From DASPWV01 sp046727855 (lineage in GTDB: Bacteria; Acidobacteriota; Vicinamibacteria; Vicinamibacterales; UBA2999), in NCBI GenBank assembly GCA_046727855.1, contig JBKPDL010000078.1:1-30210 (forward strand): 30,210 nucleotides of DNA, in the 5' to 3' direction. The notes below the pieces were generated by a model. It made no database searches, was not told where the DNA came from, and saw only the letters and a list, made by a program, of their open reading frames with translations. The stretch's first letter is position 1. The number at the start of each line of letters is the position of its first letter. Shown one piece after another: positions 19,198-28,837 of this stretch. A program made the position numbers and the translations under genes.

Positions 19198-20292
19198 CTA
19201 ATCGAGCGGCAATCGGGGCTCGTCGTCTGCCTTGGAGGCGCGCTTGGGCGCGCGAACCGCATCGGACTCTTCGAGGTTGTGCAGGCTGACACCGAGGAGG
19301 CGGACCGGACGGCGCCCGGCATCGGTTTTGTCGAGCAGGGCAATCGCGCGTGCGGCGAGGGCGTCGGCGTCGCGCGTTGGCTTTTCTTCGCTTTGGCTTC
19401 GCGTGATGGTGGTGAAATCCTCGTAGCGCACTTTGATCACCACCGTGCGTGCGAAAACTCCGTTTCTGTCGAGCCATCGCGCCGCATCGCGTGCCATCTC
19501 GTCGATTTCGCCGCGGATTCCGGCCAAATCCGTCAGGTCAGTTTCGTACGTGCACTCTGACCCAACCGACTTGCGGTCCTCGTTGGGGTTCACTTGCCGG
19601 GGGTCGTGACCATTGGCGAGATCGCGCAGCCACTCGGCGGCGCTTCCAACAATCATGCGCAACTCGTCCAGCGACTTGGTGCGTACGTCGATGAGCTTTG
19701 CGATGCCGTGACTGCGCAGGCGCTCCGCGGTCTTCGGTCCGACACCCCAAAGCGCGTCGACTGGCAGGCCGCGCAAAAAGCTCTCGATTCGTTCGGGCGC
19801 GATCACGGTGAGGCCATCGGGTTTTTGCCAGCCGGATGCAATCTTCGCGAGGAACTTGTTGGGTGCGACGCCGGCGGACGCGGTCAACCCGGTGTTCTCG
19901 CGAATCCTCTCCTTGATCCGTCGCGCGACGTTGACCCCGAGTGGTTCGTGCCAGCTGTTCTCCGTGACGTCGAGATACGCTTCGTCAAGCGAGAGCGGCT
20001 CGACCAGCGGCGTCACGCTACGATAGATCTCGAAAATCTGGTTGGAGATCGTTCTGTACTTCTGGAAGTCGGGTCGGACGATGATGAGGCCAGGGCAGAG
20101 GCGGACGGCGCGAGACGTGGGAAGCGCGGAACGCACCCCGTAACTGCGCGCTTCGTAACTGGCGGCCGCGACGACGCCACGTTTCGTCGGATCGCCGCCG
20201 ACGGCGACAGGCTTCCCGCGCAGCGCCGGATTGTCGCGCTGTTCCACGGACGCATAAAAGGCGTCCATGTCGATATGGAGGATTCGTCTCAC
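19198..20292 (-). CDS. dinB: DNA polymerase IV (Y-family)
   Basis: Error-prone translesion polymerase. RRILHIDMDAFYASVE carries catalytic Asp8, and EPLSLDEAYLDV carries Asp103 and Glu104. YEARSYGVRSALPTSRA (fingers), GVAPNKFLAKIAS and GVGPKTAERLRSHGI (thumb helix-hairpin-helix) complete the core, followed by the little-finger domain. I chose the GTG at 20292, preceded by GGGGAA; a TTG at 20307 would add five residues. The C-terminus ends PRLPLD, only a weak match to the Q-L-x-L-F clamp-binding motif. It follows dut with 56 nt between, so the two may be co-transcribed. Confidence 0.95.
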   Translation of the reverse strand: MRRILHIDMDAFYASVEQRDNPALRGKPVAVGGDPTKRGVVAAASYEARSYGVRSALPTSRAVRLCPGLIIVRPDFQKYRTISNQIFEIYRSVTPLVEPLSLDEAYLDVTENSWHEPLGVNVARRIKERIRENTGLTASAGVAPNKFLAKIASGWQKPDGLTVIAPERIESFLRGLPVDALWGVGPKTAERLRSHGIAKLIDVRTKSLDELRMIVGSAAEWLRDLANGHDPRQVNPNEDRKSVGSECTYETDLTDLAGIRGEIDEMARDAARWLDRNGVFARTVVIKVRYEDFTTITRSQSEEKPTRDADALAARAIALLDKTDAGRRPVRLLGVSLHNLEESDAVRAPKRASKADDEPRLPLD

Positions 20293-20306
20293 TCTCGAAT
20301 TCCCCA

Positions 20307-20342
20307 ATCACCGAATCAATCTGTGATCTTCGATCGGCAATC
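20307..20342. repeat. Phased ATC repeat in the dut-dinB gap
   Basis: ATC occurs at 20307, 20315, 20319, 20326, 20333 and 20340; the last four are exactly 7 nt apart. It fills most of the space between dut and dinB and may have shaped the dinB translation start. Confidence 0.55.
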
Positions 20343-20348
20343 GAACAA

Positions 20349-20780
20349 TTACACGCCTGTTGATCCAAAACCTCCCCGGCTCGACTCAGTCACGCTCTCG
20401 ACTTCCTCCCAGGTCACGCGCGGCGCAGCAAGCACGATGCCCTGTGCAAGGCGATCACCGCGCGCGACACGAACAGGCTTGTCCGTGACGTTGATCACCT
20501 GAATTTTCACTTCGTCCGTTGAGCCGCAGTAGTCGGCGTCGATGACGCCAACGCCGTTGGCGACCATCAGACCGCGCGTGATCGGCGTGCTGCTGCGGGC
20601 GAACACGGCAAGAAAATGGCCCTCCGGGATTTTCATCACCAGACCCGTCCCAATGAGCCGGATTGCATGCGGCGGCACTTCCACGTCGGTGGCGGCCGCG
20701 AGATCGAAGCCGGCGCTGCCGCCGGTGCTGTAGGAGGGAAGCGGCACGGACGGATCGAGCCGCGTGATTTTCAAGAGCAT
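20349..20780 (-). CDS. dut: Deoxyuridine 5'-triphosphate nucleotidohydrolase (dUTPase)
   Basis: It hydrolyses dUTP to dUMP and pyrophosphate, keeping uracil out of DNA and feeding dTMP synthesis. The 143-residue trimeric-type protein shows all five motifs: GSAGFDLAA (I), ARSSTPITRG (II), NGVGVIDADYCG with catalytic Asp81 (III), ARGDRLAQGI (IV) and the mobile C-terminal RGGFGSTG (V). Start at ATG 20780 lacks a clear ribosome binding site; an upstream ATG at 20810 would add ten residues and would share its CATG with the divergent M16 start. It precedes dinB on the same strand. Confidence 0.95.
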   Translation of the reverse strand: MLLKITRLDPSVPLPSYSTGGSAGFDLAAATDVEVPPHAIRLIGTGLVMKIPEGHFLAVFARSSTPITRGLMVANGVGVIDADYCGSTDEVKIQVINVTDKPVRVARGDRLAQGIVLAAPRVTWEEVESVTESSRGGFGSTGV

Positions 20781-20808
20781 GGGAAGATAGTAGTCGAGAG
20801 GAACCTCC

Positions 20809-23628
20809 ATGCAACGGACACGACGAGCCGCTCTGCTTCTCGCACTCGCGATGTGCGCGCTGTTGTCGCACGCGGCGGCGCAGGAGCCGGAGCTTTCGCT
20901 GACGCAGCCGCTCCCGGTCGATCCTGCCGTGCGGACAGGGCAATTGGGCAATGGCATGCGCTACTACATTCGGCGCAATACATTGCCAGCCAACCGCGTG
21001 TCGATGCGGCTTGCGGTGAATGTCGGGTCGCTGCAGGAGGAGAACGACCAGCGTGGTCTGGCGCACTTCCTCGAGCACATGGCGTTCAACGGCTCCGAAA
21101 ATTTCAAGCCCGGTGAGCTCGTCGCGTTTCTCGAATCGATCGGCGCGCGCTTTGGTCCGCACGTCAACGCCCGCACGTCGTTTGATGAGACGGTCTACAT
21201 GCTCGACGTTCCTACCGACAGAGCGGGCTATCTCGATCGCGGCATGCTCGCGCTGCACGATTTTGCTGCCGGCCTCTCGCTCCTCCCGGACGAAGTCGAC
21301 AAGGAACGCGGCGTGGTGATCGAAGAGTGGCGGGGCCGGCTCGGCGCGGGCACGCGCCTGATGGAAAAGCAGCTGCCGGTGATTTTCAAAGGCTCGCGCT
21401 ACGCCGAGCGTCTGCCGATCGGAACGCCCGAAATTCTCAAGAGCTTTCCGCGCCAGCGGGTCGTCGATTTTTACAAGAAGTGGTATCGACCCGATCAGAC
21501 GGCAATCATCCTCGTGGGCGACATCGATCCGGCCGAGGTGCAGCAGTTGGTGGAGAAGCGCTTTGGCGCGATTCCAGGCGTCAAGACGCCGATCGAAACC
21601 GTCGATCGCACCATTCCGCCAAACAAGGACACGATTTATAGCGTTGCCACGGATCCGGAAGCGCAGGGGTGGACCGTGTCGATCGCATACAAGCGCCCCA
21701 CGGAGATCGAGCGCACGGTCGCGGATTATCGCCGCTCGCTGATCCGGCAACTCGTCTCGCAGATGCTCAATCTGCGTCTGCGCGAAATCGCGCGGCGCCA
21801 GGACGCGCCGTTCCTGTCGGCACAGGCGACGGGCGGAAATCTCGGCCGCTCGACGGAGCTCTTCGAGCTGGAAGCCAACGTTGCGGAAGGGCGCCTGACG
21901 ACGGGCTTCGAAGCGCTCGTGCTGGAAGCGCGCAGGATGCAGAAATTCGGGTTCAGCCGCGATGAGTTGGAGCGGGCGAAGGCGGCAACGCTTGCGTTTT
22001 ACGAACGGGCGTACAAAGAGCGCAACACATCGGAAAGCCCCGACTATGCCGAGGAATACGTGCGGGCGTTTCTCGAGCAGGAGCCGATTCCAGGGATCGA
22101 GTTCGAGTACAAGATCGCGGCCAGCTTCGTGCCGACGATCACGCTCGAAGAAGTCAGCGAAGAAGCGCGCAGACTCATCCATGACGACAACCGCCTGATC
22201 CTCGCGGTCGCGCCCGAGAAGCAAGGCGTGACGGTGGCTACCGAAGACCAGCTCAGGACGGCACTCACGAAGGGCGAGGGATCCGAGGTCGAAGCGTGGA
22301 CCGACGCGCTCGCCGGCCGCGACCTGGTGGAGAAGTCGCCGGCACCGGGCAAAGTCACGGCGCGCCGCGAGATCAAAGAGATTGGCGCAACGGTGTTGAC
22401 GCTGTCGAACGGCGTCGAAGTGTGGCTGAAGCCAACGGACTACAAGAGCGATCAGGTGTTGTTCGCTTCCTACGCGCTCGGCGGCAGCTCGCTGGCGTCA
22501 CAGGAGGATTATCGCGAAGCGATGCTCGCTACGGCGCTTGTCGGCATGGGCGGCATGGGCGGGCTCAGCCCGGTCGATCTCAGCAAGCTGCTCGCCGGCA
22601 AAATCGCGCAGGCCTCGCCAAACATCGGCGAGTACACCCACGGCACGTCGGGCTCGGCTTCGCCGCGCGATCTCGAGACGGCGCTCAAGCTCAATTACCT
22701 GGCGTTCACCGCACCCAACCTCTCGCGCGAAGCGTTTGAGTTGCTGAAGCGCCGCTTCATTGGCGCGCTCGAGAATCAGGCGCAGAATCCGAAGTTCGTG
22801 TTCAGCGAGCGGGTCGAGCAGGTCAACACGTCCAATCACTACACCGCGAAAGCCCCGACACCCGCAGACATCCAGGCGCTCGATCTCGAGGCGATGAGCC
22901 GCTTCTACAAGGAGCGCTTTGCCAACGCCGCCGACTTCACGTTCCTCTTCGTCGGCACCTTCAGCGTCGACGAGATGATGCCGCTGCTCGAGCGGTGGGT
23001 CGCGACGTTGCCGTCTGTTGGCAAAAAGACCTCGACGTTCCGCGATATCGGCATCCGATTTCCCTCGAACACAGTGAAAGAGGAAGTGCGCAAGGGGAGG
23101 GAGCCCGCGAGCCAGACGATCATGTCGTTCTTTGCCGACACGAATCTGGAGGAGCTCGAGATGCATCGCGCCCGTGCCGCGGCATCGCTGCTCGGCATCC
23201 GCTTGCGCGACATCCTGCGCGAAGAGCTCGGCGGCACTTACAGCGTCGGCGTGAACTACGACAACATGCTCCCGCAGAAAGGCTATGGAGCGATGACGGT
23301 ACGCTTCGGCAGCTCGCCGGAGAACGTGCAGAAGCTGACCGATGCCGTGCTCAAGGAAGTTGAACGTCTGAAGACGCAAGGGCCCTCAGCAGAAGACGTC
23401 GCGAAAGTGCAAGAGCTCGAACGCCGCGATCTCGAGGAGGCAACGAAACAAAACGCCTACTGGCTGGGGTCTCTGCAGACCGTGAACATGCTGGGGTGGG
23501 ATCCGCTCAGCATCACGCGCCGCGCCGATCGCATCGAGAAGCTCTCGGCGCCGGTGTTTCAGGAGATGTTCAAGAAGTACTTCCCGCTCGATCGCTACAC
23601 GGTAGTGACGCTGAAGCCTGAAGCGTAG
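20809..23628 (+). CDS. Secreted M16-family zinc metallopeptidase, two-domain
   Basis: A 939-residue peptidase of the pitrilysin family (PqqL-like size). A signal peptide (MQRTRRAALLLALAMCALLS, then HAAAQ) targets it to the periplasm. The inverted zinc motif HFLEH is at residues 86-90 with Glu89 as base, and Glu166 and Glu173 in KERGVVIEEW provide the downstream acidic residues of the family. The second, inactive M16 domain occupies the rest and includes ELGGTYSVGV, which binds substrate in the family. It probably degrades peptides in the periplasm. GAGAGGAACC gives a good Shine-Dalgarno. It is divergent from dut by 28 bp. No neighbouring gene reveals a substrate. Confidence 0.94.
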   Translation: MQRTRRAALLLALAMCALLSHAAAQEPELSLTQPLPVDPAVRTGQLGNGMRYYIRRNTLPANRVSMRLAVNVGSLQEENDQRGLAHFLEHMAFNGSENFKPGELVAFLESIGARFGPHVNARTSFDETVYMLDVPTDRAGYLDRGMLALHDFAAGLSLLPDEVDKERGVVIEEWRGRLGAGTRLMEKQLPVIFKGSRYAERLPIGTPEILKSFPRQRVVDFYKKWYRPDQTAIILVGDIDPAEVQQLVEKRFGAIPGVKTPIETVDRTIPPNKDTIYSVATDPEAQGWTVSIAYKRPTEIERTVADYRRSLIRQLVSQMLNLRLREIARRQDAPFLSAQATGGNLGRSTELFELEANVAEGRLTTGFEALVLEARRMQKFGFSRDELERAKAATLAFYERAYKERNTSESPDYAEEYVRAFLEQEPIPGIEFEYKIAASFVPTITLEEVSEEARRLIHDDNRLILAVAPEKQGVTVATEDQLRTALTKGEGSEVEAWTDALAGRDLVEKSPAPGKVTARREIKEIGATVLTLSNGVEVWLKPTDYKSDQVLFASYALGGSSLASQEDYREAMLATALVGMGGMGGLSPVDLSKLLAGKIAQASPNIGEYTHGTSGSASPRDLETALKLNYLAFTAPNLSREAFELLKRRFIGALENQAQNPKFVFSERVEQVNTSNHYTAKAPTPADIQALDLEAMSRFYKERFANAADFTFLFVGTFSVDEMMPLLERWVATLPSVGKKTSTFRDIGIRFPSNTVKEEVRKGREPASQTIMSFFADTNLEELEMHRARAAASLLGIRLRDILREELGGTYSVGVNYDNMLPQKGYGAMTVRFGSSPENVQKLTDAVLKEVERLKTQGPSAEDVAKVQELERRDLEEATKQNAYWLGSLQTVNMLGWDPLSITRRADRIEKLSAPVFQEMFKKYFPLDRYTVVTLKPEA

Positions 23629-23724
23629 TCAGGTATCAGTTATCAGGAGGTATTAGGGGCCAGGTATCAGGTAAAATCCAAGTCCGCGTAATTCCTGATA
23701 CCTGATACCTGAAACCTGATACCT
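23629..23724. repeat. Phased heptads in inverted arms (TATCAGG / CCTGATA)
   Basis: The right arm has four consecutive heptads at 23694-23721 (CCTGATA, CCTGATA, CCTGAAA, CCTGATA). The left arm, 23629-23672, has TCAGGTA, TCAGTTA, TCAGGAG and later CAGGTATCAGGT, the reverse complement. It begins right after the M16 stop and ends 16 nt before ettA, so a transcript could fold it into a hairpin. Confidence 0.85.
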
Positions 23725-23740
23725 ACAGCGTTAGAAACCA

Positions 23741-25420
<1,680 letters not shown>

Positions 25421-25713
25421 ACGTGTAACGCAGTGAGTAGCGCTGGTAACGAAGGAAAGATCGTCCCGGTGAGCGGCGGCACGATCGACGCCGTACCCTG
25501 GCCATTGCCGTCGAGCGCGCCGGCTTGGAGTTTTGCGGCCTCGGTCGCCACGCCATACTACGAGAATCCGGCGGGTACGTGAGTACCGATGACCGCGTAG
25601 AACTGCCCCCGGACCACTCGTCACCACCCCGGAACCCGGACTCCGGAACTTCAGAACCCTGGAACCCCGCCTCCGTTGCGCCGATGTAGAATGCCGCTTT
25701 CCCAGGAGAGCCC
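25421..25713. other. Gap with a short phased repeat
   Basis: No gene was found. The last third (25632-25666) is a phased tract with GA/GAA at 25632, 25639, 25646, 25654 and 25662 (steps of 7, 7, 8, 8). The first part has no structure I can name. AGGAGAGCCC immediately before position 25714 is the Shine-Dalgarno of the next gene. Confidence 0.6.
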
Positions 25714-26229
25714 ATGAACGCAGATCAAGCCAAGGCCGCAGCCGAACTCGTTGGCCAACAGTTGCAGCACGAGTGGATGGTGACCTACAAAGTGCTGTCG
25801 GCGATTCCGGAAGGAAAGAAAGACTACAAGCCCGAGCCAAACGCTCGCGGAGCGTTCGAGCTGGCGCAACATCTCGCGGCCGCCGACGTGTGGTTTTTGA
25901 ACGGCGTGATCAACGGAAAATTCGACGATCCGACGACGAACGAGCCAAAACCGGCCAGCGTCGCCGAACTCGGCGACTGGTACAAGCACAATTTCCCGAA
26001 GATACTCGAACGGGCGATGGCGCTCGAGGGGCCGAAGCTGGCACAGATCGTTGATTTCTATGGGATGAAGCTGCCGGCGGTAAATTACCTGCTGTTCGCG
26101 CTCGTCCACATGGTTCACCATCGCGGGCAGTTATCGGCGTATCTGCGGCCCATGGGCAGCAAGGTGCCGAGCATCTATGGTGGTAGCTATGACGAGCCGT
26201 GGACAGGGCCGACTGAGGCCAGCGCTTAG
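25714..26229 (+). CDS. DinB-superfamily (YfiT-like) putative metal-dependent enzyme
   Basis: A 171-residue four-helix protein of the DinB_2 superfamily (not the DNA polymerase). His53 (ELAQHLAAADVWF), His132 and His136 (VHMVHHRGQLSAYLRPMG) match the metal-binding triad, and KVPSIYGGSYDEP is the usual tail. Relatives include thiol-dependent transferases and hydrolases using mycothiol or bacillithiol; the substrate here is unknown. It starts at an ATG with a strong AGGAG site and ends before a region of large hairpins. Confidence 0.88.
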   Translation: MNADQAKAAAELVGQQLQHEWMVTYKVLSAIPEGKKDYKPEPNARGAFELAQHLAAADVWFLNGVINGKFDDPTTNEPKPASVAELGDWYKHNFPKILERAMALEGPKLAQIVDFYGMKLPAVNYLLFALVHMVHHRGQLSAYLRPMGSKVPSIYGGSYDEPWTGPTEASA

Positions 26230-26230
26230 C

Positions 26231-26312
26231 GAACGAAGGAACTAAGAACGAAGAACTAGCCAAGGGCCCTGCCCTTGATATCCGGCTAACTCCGCGGCCC
26301 TTGGCTAGTTCT
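26231..26312. repeat. Phased heptads running into a 17-bp perfect hairpin
   Basis: GAA-type heptads at 26231-26250 lead into AGAACTAGCCAAGGGCC (26252-26268). Its exact reverse complement is at 26296-26312, with a 27-nt loop. It starts two bases after the DinB-superfamily stop and could stop transcription, although no T run follows. The core GGCCCTTGGCT also occurs alone at 7868-7878. Confidence 0.8.
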
Positions 26313-26342
26313 TGTTGTTGGCTTGGCGCGCTCCGCGCGCCG

Positions 26343-26404
26343 TAGACCGTTATGCGGGTCCACAACGCGTACAAAATTCACATCTGTGGCCGCATAACGG
26401 TCTA
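26343..26404. repeat. 62-bp inverted-repeat element
   Basis: TAGACCGTTATGCGG (26343-26357) and its exact reverse complement CCGCATAACGGTCTA (26390-26404) enclose 32 nt. CCACA and TGTGG extend the stem by five pairs past a 2-nt bulge. Perfect terminal inverted repeats on a short non-coding unit resemble a tiny non-autonomous element, but no flanking target-site duplication is visible. Confidence 0.75.
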
Positions 26405-26462
26405 AGAGCGAACAACGAACGCTTGTCTCGCCAAAGCTCGCGATGGTTGCGCGCGAAGGCGG

Positions 26463-26595
26463 GAACTGAGAACGAGGAACCGAGACACCGAACGTCCGAA
26501 TTCAGGAACCCGGAACGTAGGAACCCTGGAAGTTCGGAACCAGAGGACTCGGAACCCCAAAGGTCGGAACGTCGGAACGCAGGAACGTCGGAACC
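26463..26595. repeat. Phased GAA tract upstream of ubiD
   Basis: GAA (GA at two points) recurs at 26463, 26470, 26477, 26484, 26490, 26498, 26506, 26513, 26521, 26529, 26537, 26546, 26552, 26567, 26575, 26583 and 26591: mostly 7 or 8 nt apart, with one double step. Unlike the 8491 tract it has only one orientation. The final GGAACC lies at Shine-Dalgarno distance from the ubiD TTG. Confidence 0.85.
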
Positions 26596-26599
26596 CCGA

Positions 26600-28408
26600 T
26601 TGTCTTTTCCCGATCTCCGCGCCTTTCTCGACGAGCTTCGTCGCCGCGACGCACTCGTCGAGATTGCGGCGCCAGTTGATCCCTATCTCGAAGCCGCCGA
26701 GATTCACCGGCGGGTGATTGCCGCCGGCGGTCCCGCGCTGCTGTTCTCGAACGTTGTCGGCGCCGATTTTCCGCTCGTCACCAACCTGTTTGGCACGGCC
26801 GCGCGTGCGCAGCTGGCATTTGGCGAGCGACCGCTGCGGCTGATCAAGCGGCTCGTTCAGCTCGCCGAAACGCTGTTGCCGCCCTCGCCGGCGAAGTTGT
26901 GGGGCGCGCGCGACGTCGGCCGCGAACTTCTGCGCGTCGGCATGCGCACCGTGTCGCGTGCTGCCGTCCTCGACGTGGTCACGGCTGATGTGCGGCTCGA
27001 TCGGTTGCCCGTCATCACATGCTGGCCGGAAGATGGTGGACCGTTCATTACGCTTCCGCTCGTCTACACCACCCATCCCGATCGCCCGGGTCACAATCTC
27101 GGAATCTATCGCCTTCATGTGTACGACCGCCGTTCAACAGGCATGCACTGGCAGATTGGGAAGGGTGGCGGATTCCATTACGCTCAGGCCCAAGCGCGCG
27201 GTCAGGTGCTCCCTGCCACTGTCTTTCTGGGCGGCCCGCCGGCATTGATCCTTGCCGCCATCAGCCCGCTTCCCGAGAACGTGCCGGAGTTGATGCTCGC
27301 ATCGCTGATTGCGGGGCAGAAGCTTCCGCAAGTCGGCGCGCCAGGGGGTCATCCGCATCCGCTGGTTGCGTCCGCCGAGTTCGCGTTGCTGGGTGAGGTC
27401 CCGCCGAACCTGCGGCGTCCCGAGGGTCCATTTGGCGATCACTATGGTTATTACTCGCTGCAGCACGATTACCCGGTGTTTCAGGTCAAGCAGATCGCGC
27501 GGCGACGCGACGCGATCTATCCCGCTACTGTAGTGGGGAAACCTCGCCAGGAGGATTTCTTCGTCGGTGACTTGCTGCAGGAGCTGCTCTCGCCGCTTTT
27601 TCCGCTCGTGATGCCCGCGGTGACGAACCTGTGGTCATATGGCGAGACGGGCTATCACTCGCTGGCGGCGGCTGTCGTCAAGCAGCGCTATAAACGCGAG
27701 GCGATGGCGAGCGCCTTTCGTATTCTCGGCGAAGGGCAGCTCTCGCTGACCAAGTTCCTGCTCGTCGTCGATCGTGCGGTTGATCTCAAAGACTTTCGCG
27801 CCACGCTCGAGCACCTGCTCGCGCGAACCGACCCTCGCACCGACTTGTTCGTGTTTTCGAACCTTGCAATGGACACGCTCGATTACACCGGACCGGTGGT
27901 GAACGAGGGGTCGAAGGGCGTGTGGCTTGGACTGGGTGAACCAGTGCGTGACCTGCCGCGAGAGTTCCGCCCGTCCGTTGCGCCGCCCAGCGATATCTCG
28001 GATGTGCGCGTCTTCTGCGCCGGATGTGCCGTGGTATCTGCCCAGCCTTACACCGAAGATCCGGACGTTGCCGATCGAGTTGCTGCGCACACTGCGTTTG
28101 CCAGCTGGCCGCTGGTGGTCGTGAGCGACGATGCCGGACGTGCGACCCGGAGCGTGATGAACTTCCTGTGGACGACGTTCACACGATTCGAGCCGGCGGC
28201 CGACATCCATGCCGCGTCACGACGTATCGTCCGCAATCACATTGCGCAGGATCCACCGATCGTCGTCGACGCCCGCATGAAGCCGTGGTACCCGAAAGAA
28301 GTGTCATGCCGCGACGACATCGCGCGCAAAGTGTCGGAACGATGGCGCGAGTACTTTCCATCACGAAACGTGGAGATGGGCGACTCCGAACAGGGGCATC
28401 TCGACTAG
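26600..28408 (+). CDS. ubiD: UbiD-family prenylated-FMN decarboxylase
   Basis: UbiD enzymes decarboxylate aromatic or unsaturated acids (in ubiquinone or menaquinone-type pathways) using prenylated FMN made by UbiX. The 602 residues include LGIYRLHVYDRRSTGMHWQ and GKGGGFHYAQA (cofactor region near residues 165-195), EGPFGDHYGYYS with Glu275, and VMPAVTNLWSYGETGYH. The true start is most likely the TTG at 26600, where protein-like sequence begins (LSFPDLRAFLDELRRRD). The frame stays open further upstream, but there it only translates repeats. GGAA seven bases upstream, supplied by the phased tract, is the ribosome binding site. ubiX is not in the window. The substrate is not certain from sequence. 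Confidence 0.94.
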   Translation: MSFPDLRAFLDELRRRDALVEIAAPVDPYLEAAEIHRRVIAAGGPALLFSNVVGADFPLVTNLFGTAARAQLAFGERPLRLIKRLVQLAETLLPPSPAKLWGARDVGRELLRVGMRTVSRAAVLDVVTADVRLDRLPVITCWPEDGGPFITLPLVYTTHPDRPGHNLGIYRLHVYDRRSTGMHWQIGKGGGFHYAQAQARGQVLPATVFLGGPPALILAAISPLPENVPELMLASLIAGQKLPQVGAPGGHPHPLVASAEFALLGEVPPNLRRPEGPFGDHYGYYSLQHDYPVFQVKQIARRRDAIYPATVVGKPRQEDFFVGDLLQELLSPLFPLVMPAVTNLWSYGETGYHSLAAAVVKQRYKREAMASAFRILGEGQLSLTKFLLVVDRAVDLKDFRATLEHLLARTDPRTDLFVFSNLAMDTLDYTGPVVNEGSKGVWLGLGEPVRDLPREFRPSVAPPSDISDVRVFCAGCAVVSAQPYTEDPDVADRVAAHTAFASWPLVVVSDDAGRATRSVMNFLWTTFTRFEPAADIHAASRRIVRNHIAQDPPIVVDARMKPWYPKEVSCRDDIARKVSERWREYFPSRNVEMGDSEQGHLD

Positions 28409-28453
28409 CCAATCGGCTAGGGACGGCCAGACGACCATGTGATAATTATTGCC

Positions 28454-28837
28454 GTGAGCGTCGCGACCACCCGTGGCATCAAAGTGGAGGTGGTCAGCGC
28501 GTATCTACCCGAACGCAGCTCGCCGCGGCAGCGACAGTTTCTTTTTGCTTATCACGTCACGATCGCGAACGAGGGCGAGGAGGTCGCACAGCTTCTGAGC
28601 CGCCGGTGGGTGATCACCGACGCCAACGGCGTCGTGCAAAGGGTGGAGGATGACGGCGTTGTCGGCGAGCAGCCCGTGATCGAACCAGGCAAACGCTTCG
28701 AGTACACGAGCTTTTGTCCCCTGACGACGGCGTTCGGGACGATGCACGGGCATTATGTGATGGTCCGGCCCGACGGAGAGACTTTTGAGGCAGAAATCGC
28801 GCCATTCATGCTTGCCGTTCCAAATGCGGTGAACTAG
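28454..28837 (+). CDS. apaG: ApaG-domain protein
   Basis: A 127-residue single-domain protein with an immunoglobulin-like fold: TTRGIKVEVVSAYLPERSSP, FAYHVTIANEGEEVAQLLSR, RWVITDANGVVQRV, GEQPVIEPGKRFEYTSFCPL and GTMHGHYVMV are the conserved ApaG strands. ApaG is associated with magnesium/cobalt efflux phenotypes and protein interactions; its biochemical role is poorly known. I chose the GTG at 28454 by similarity to the family N-terminus; a GTG at 28439 would add five hydrophobic residues. The stop codon shares one base with the start of the ABC transporter (TAGTG), so these genes and ubiD likely form one transcript. Confidence 0.92.
   Translation: MSVATTRGIKVEVVSAYLPERSSPRQRQFLFAYHVTIANEGEEVAQLLSRRWVITDANGVVQRVEDDGVVGEQPVIEPGKRFEYTSFCPLTTAFGTMHGHYVMVRPDGETFEAEIAPFMLAVPNAVN

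Noticed and set aside
20455..22224. Long minus-strand open frame of 589 codons
   Set aside because: It is antisense to the M16 peptidase and overlaps dut in another frame. Its composition (Arg-, His- and Leu-rich) is typical of a shadow frame.
25714..26229. Second DNA polymerase IV gene
   Set aside because: The DinB superfamily shares only a name with polymerase IV; this is a small four-helix metal-binding protein with a His triad.
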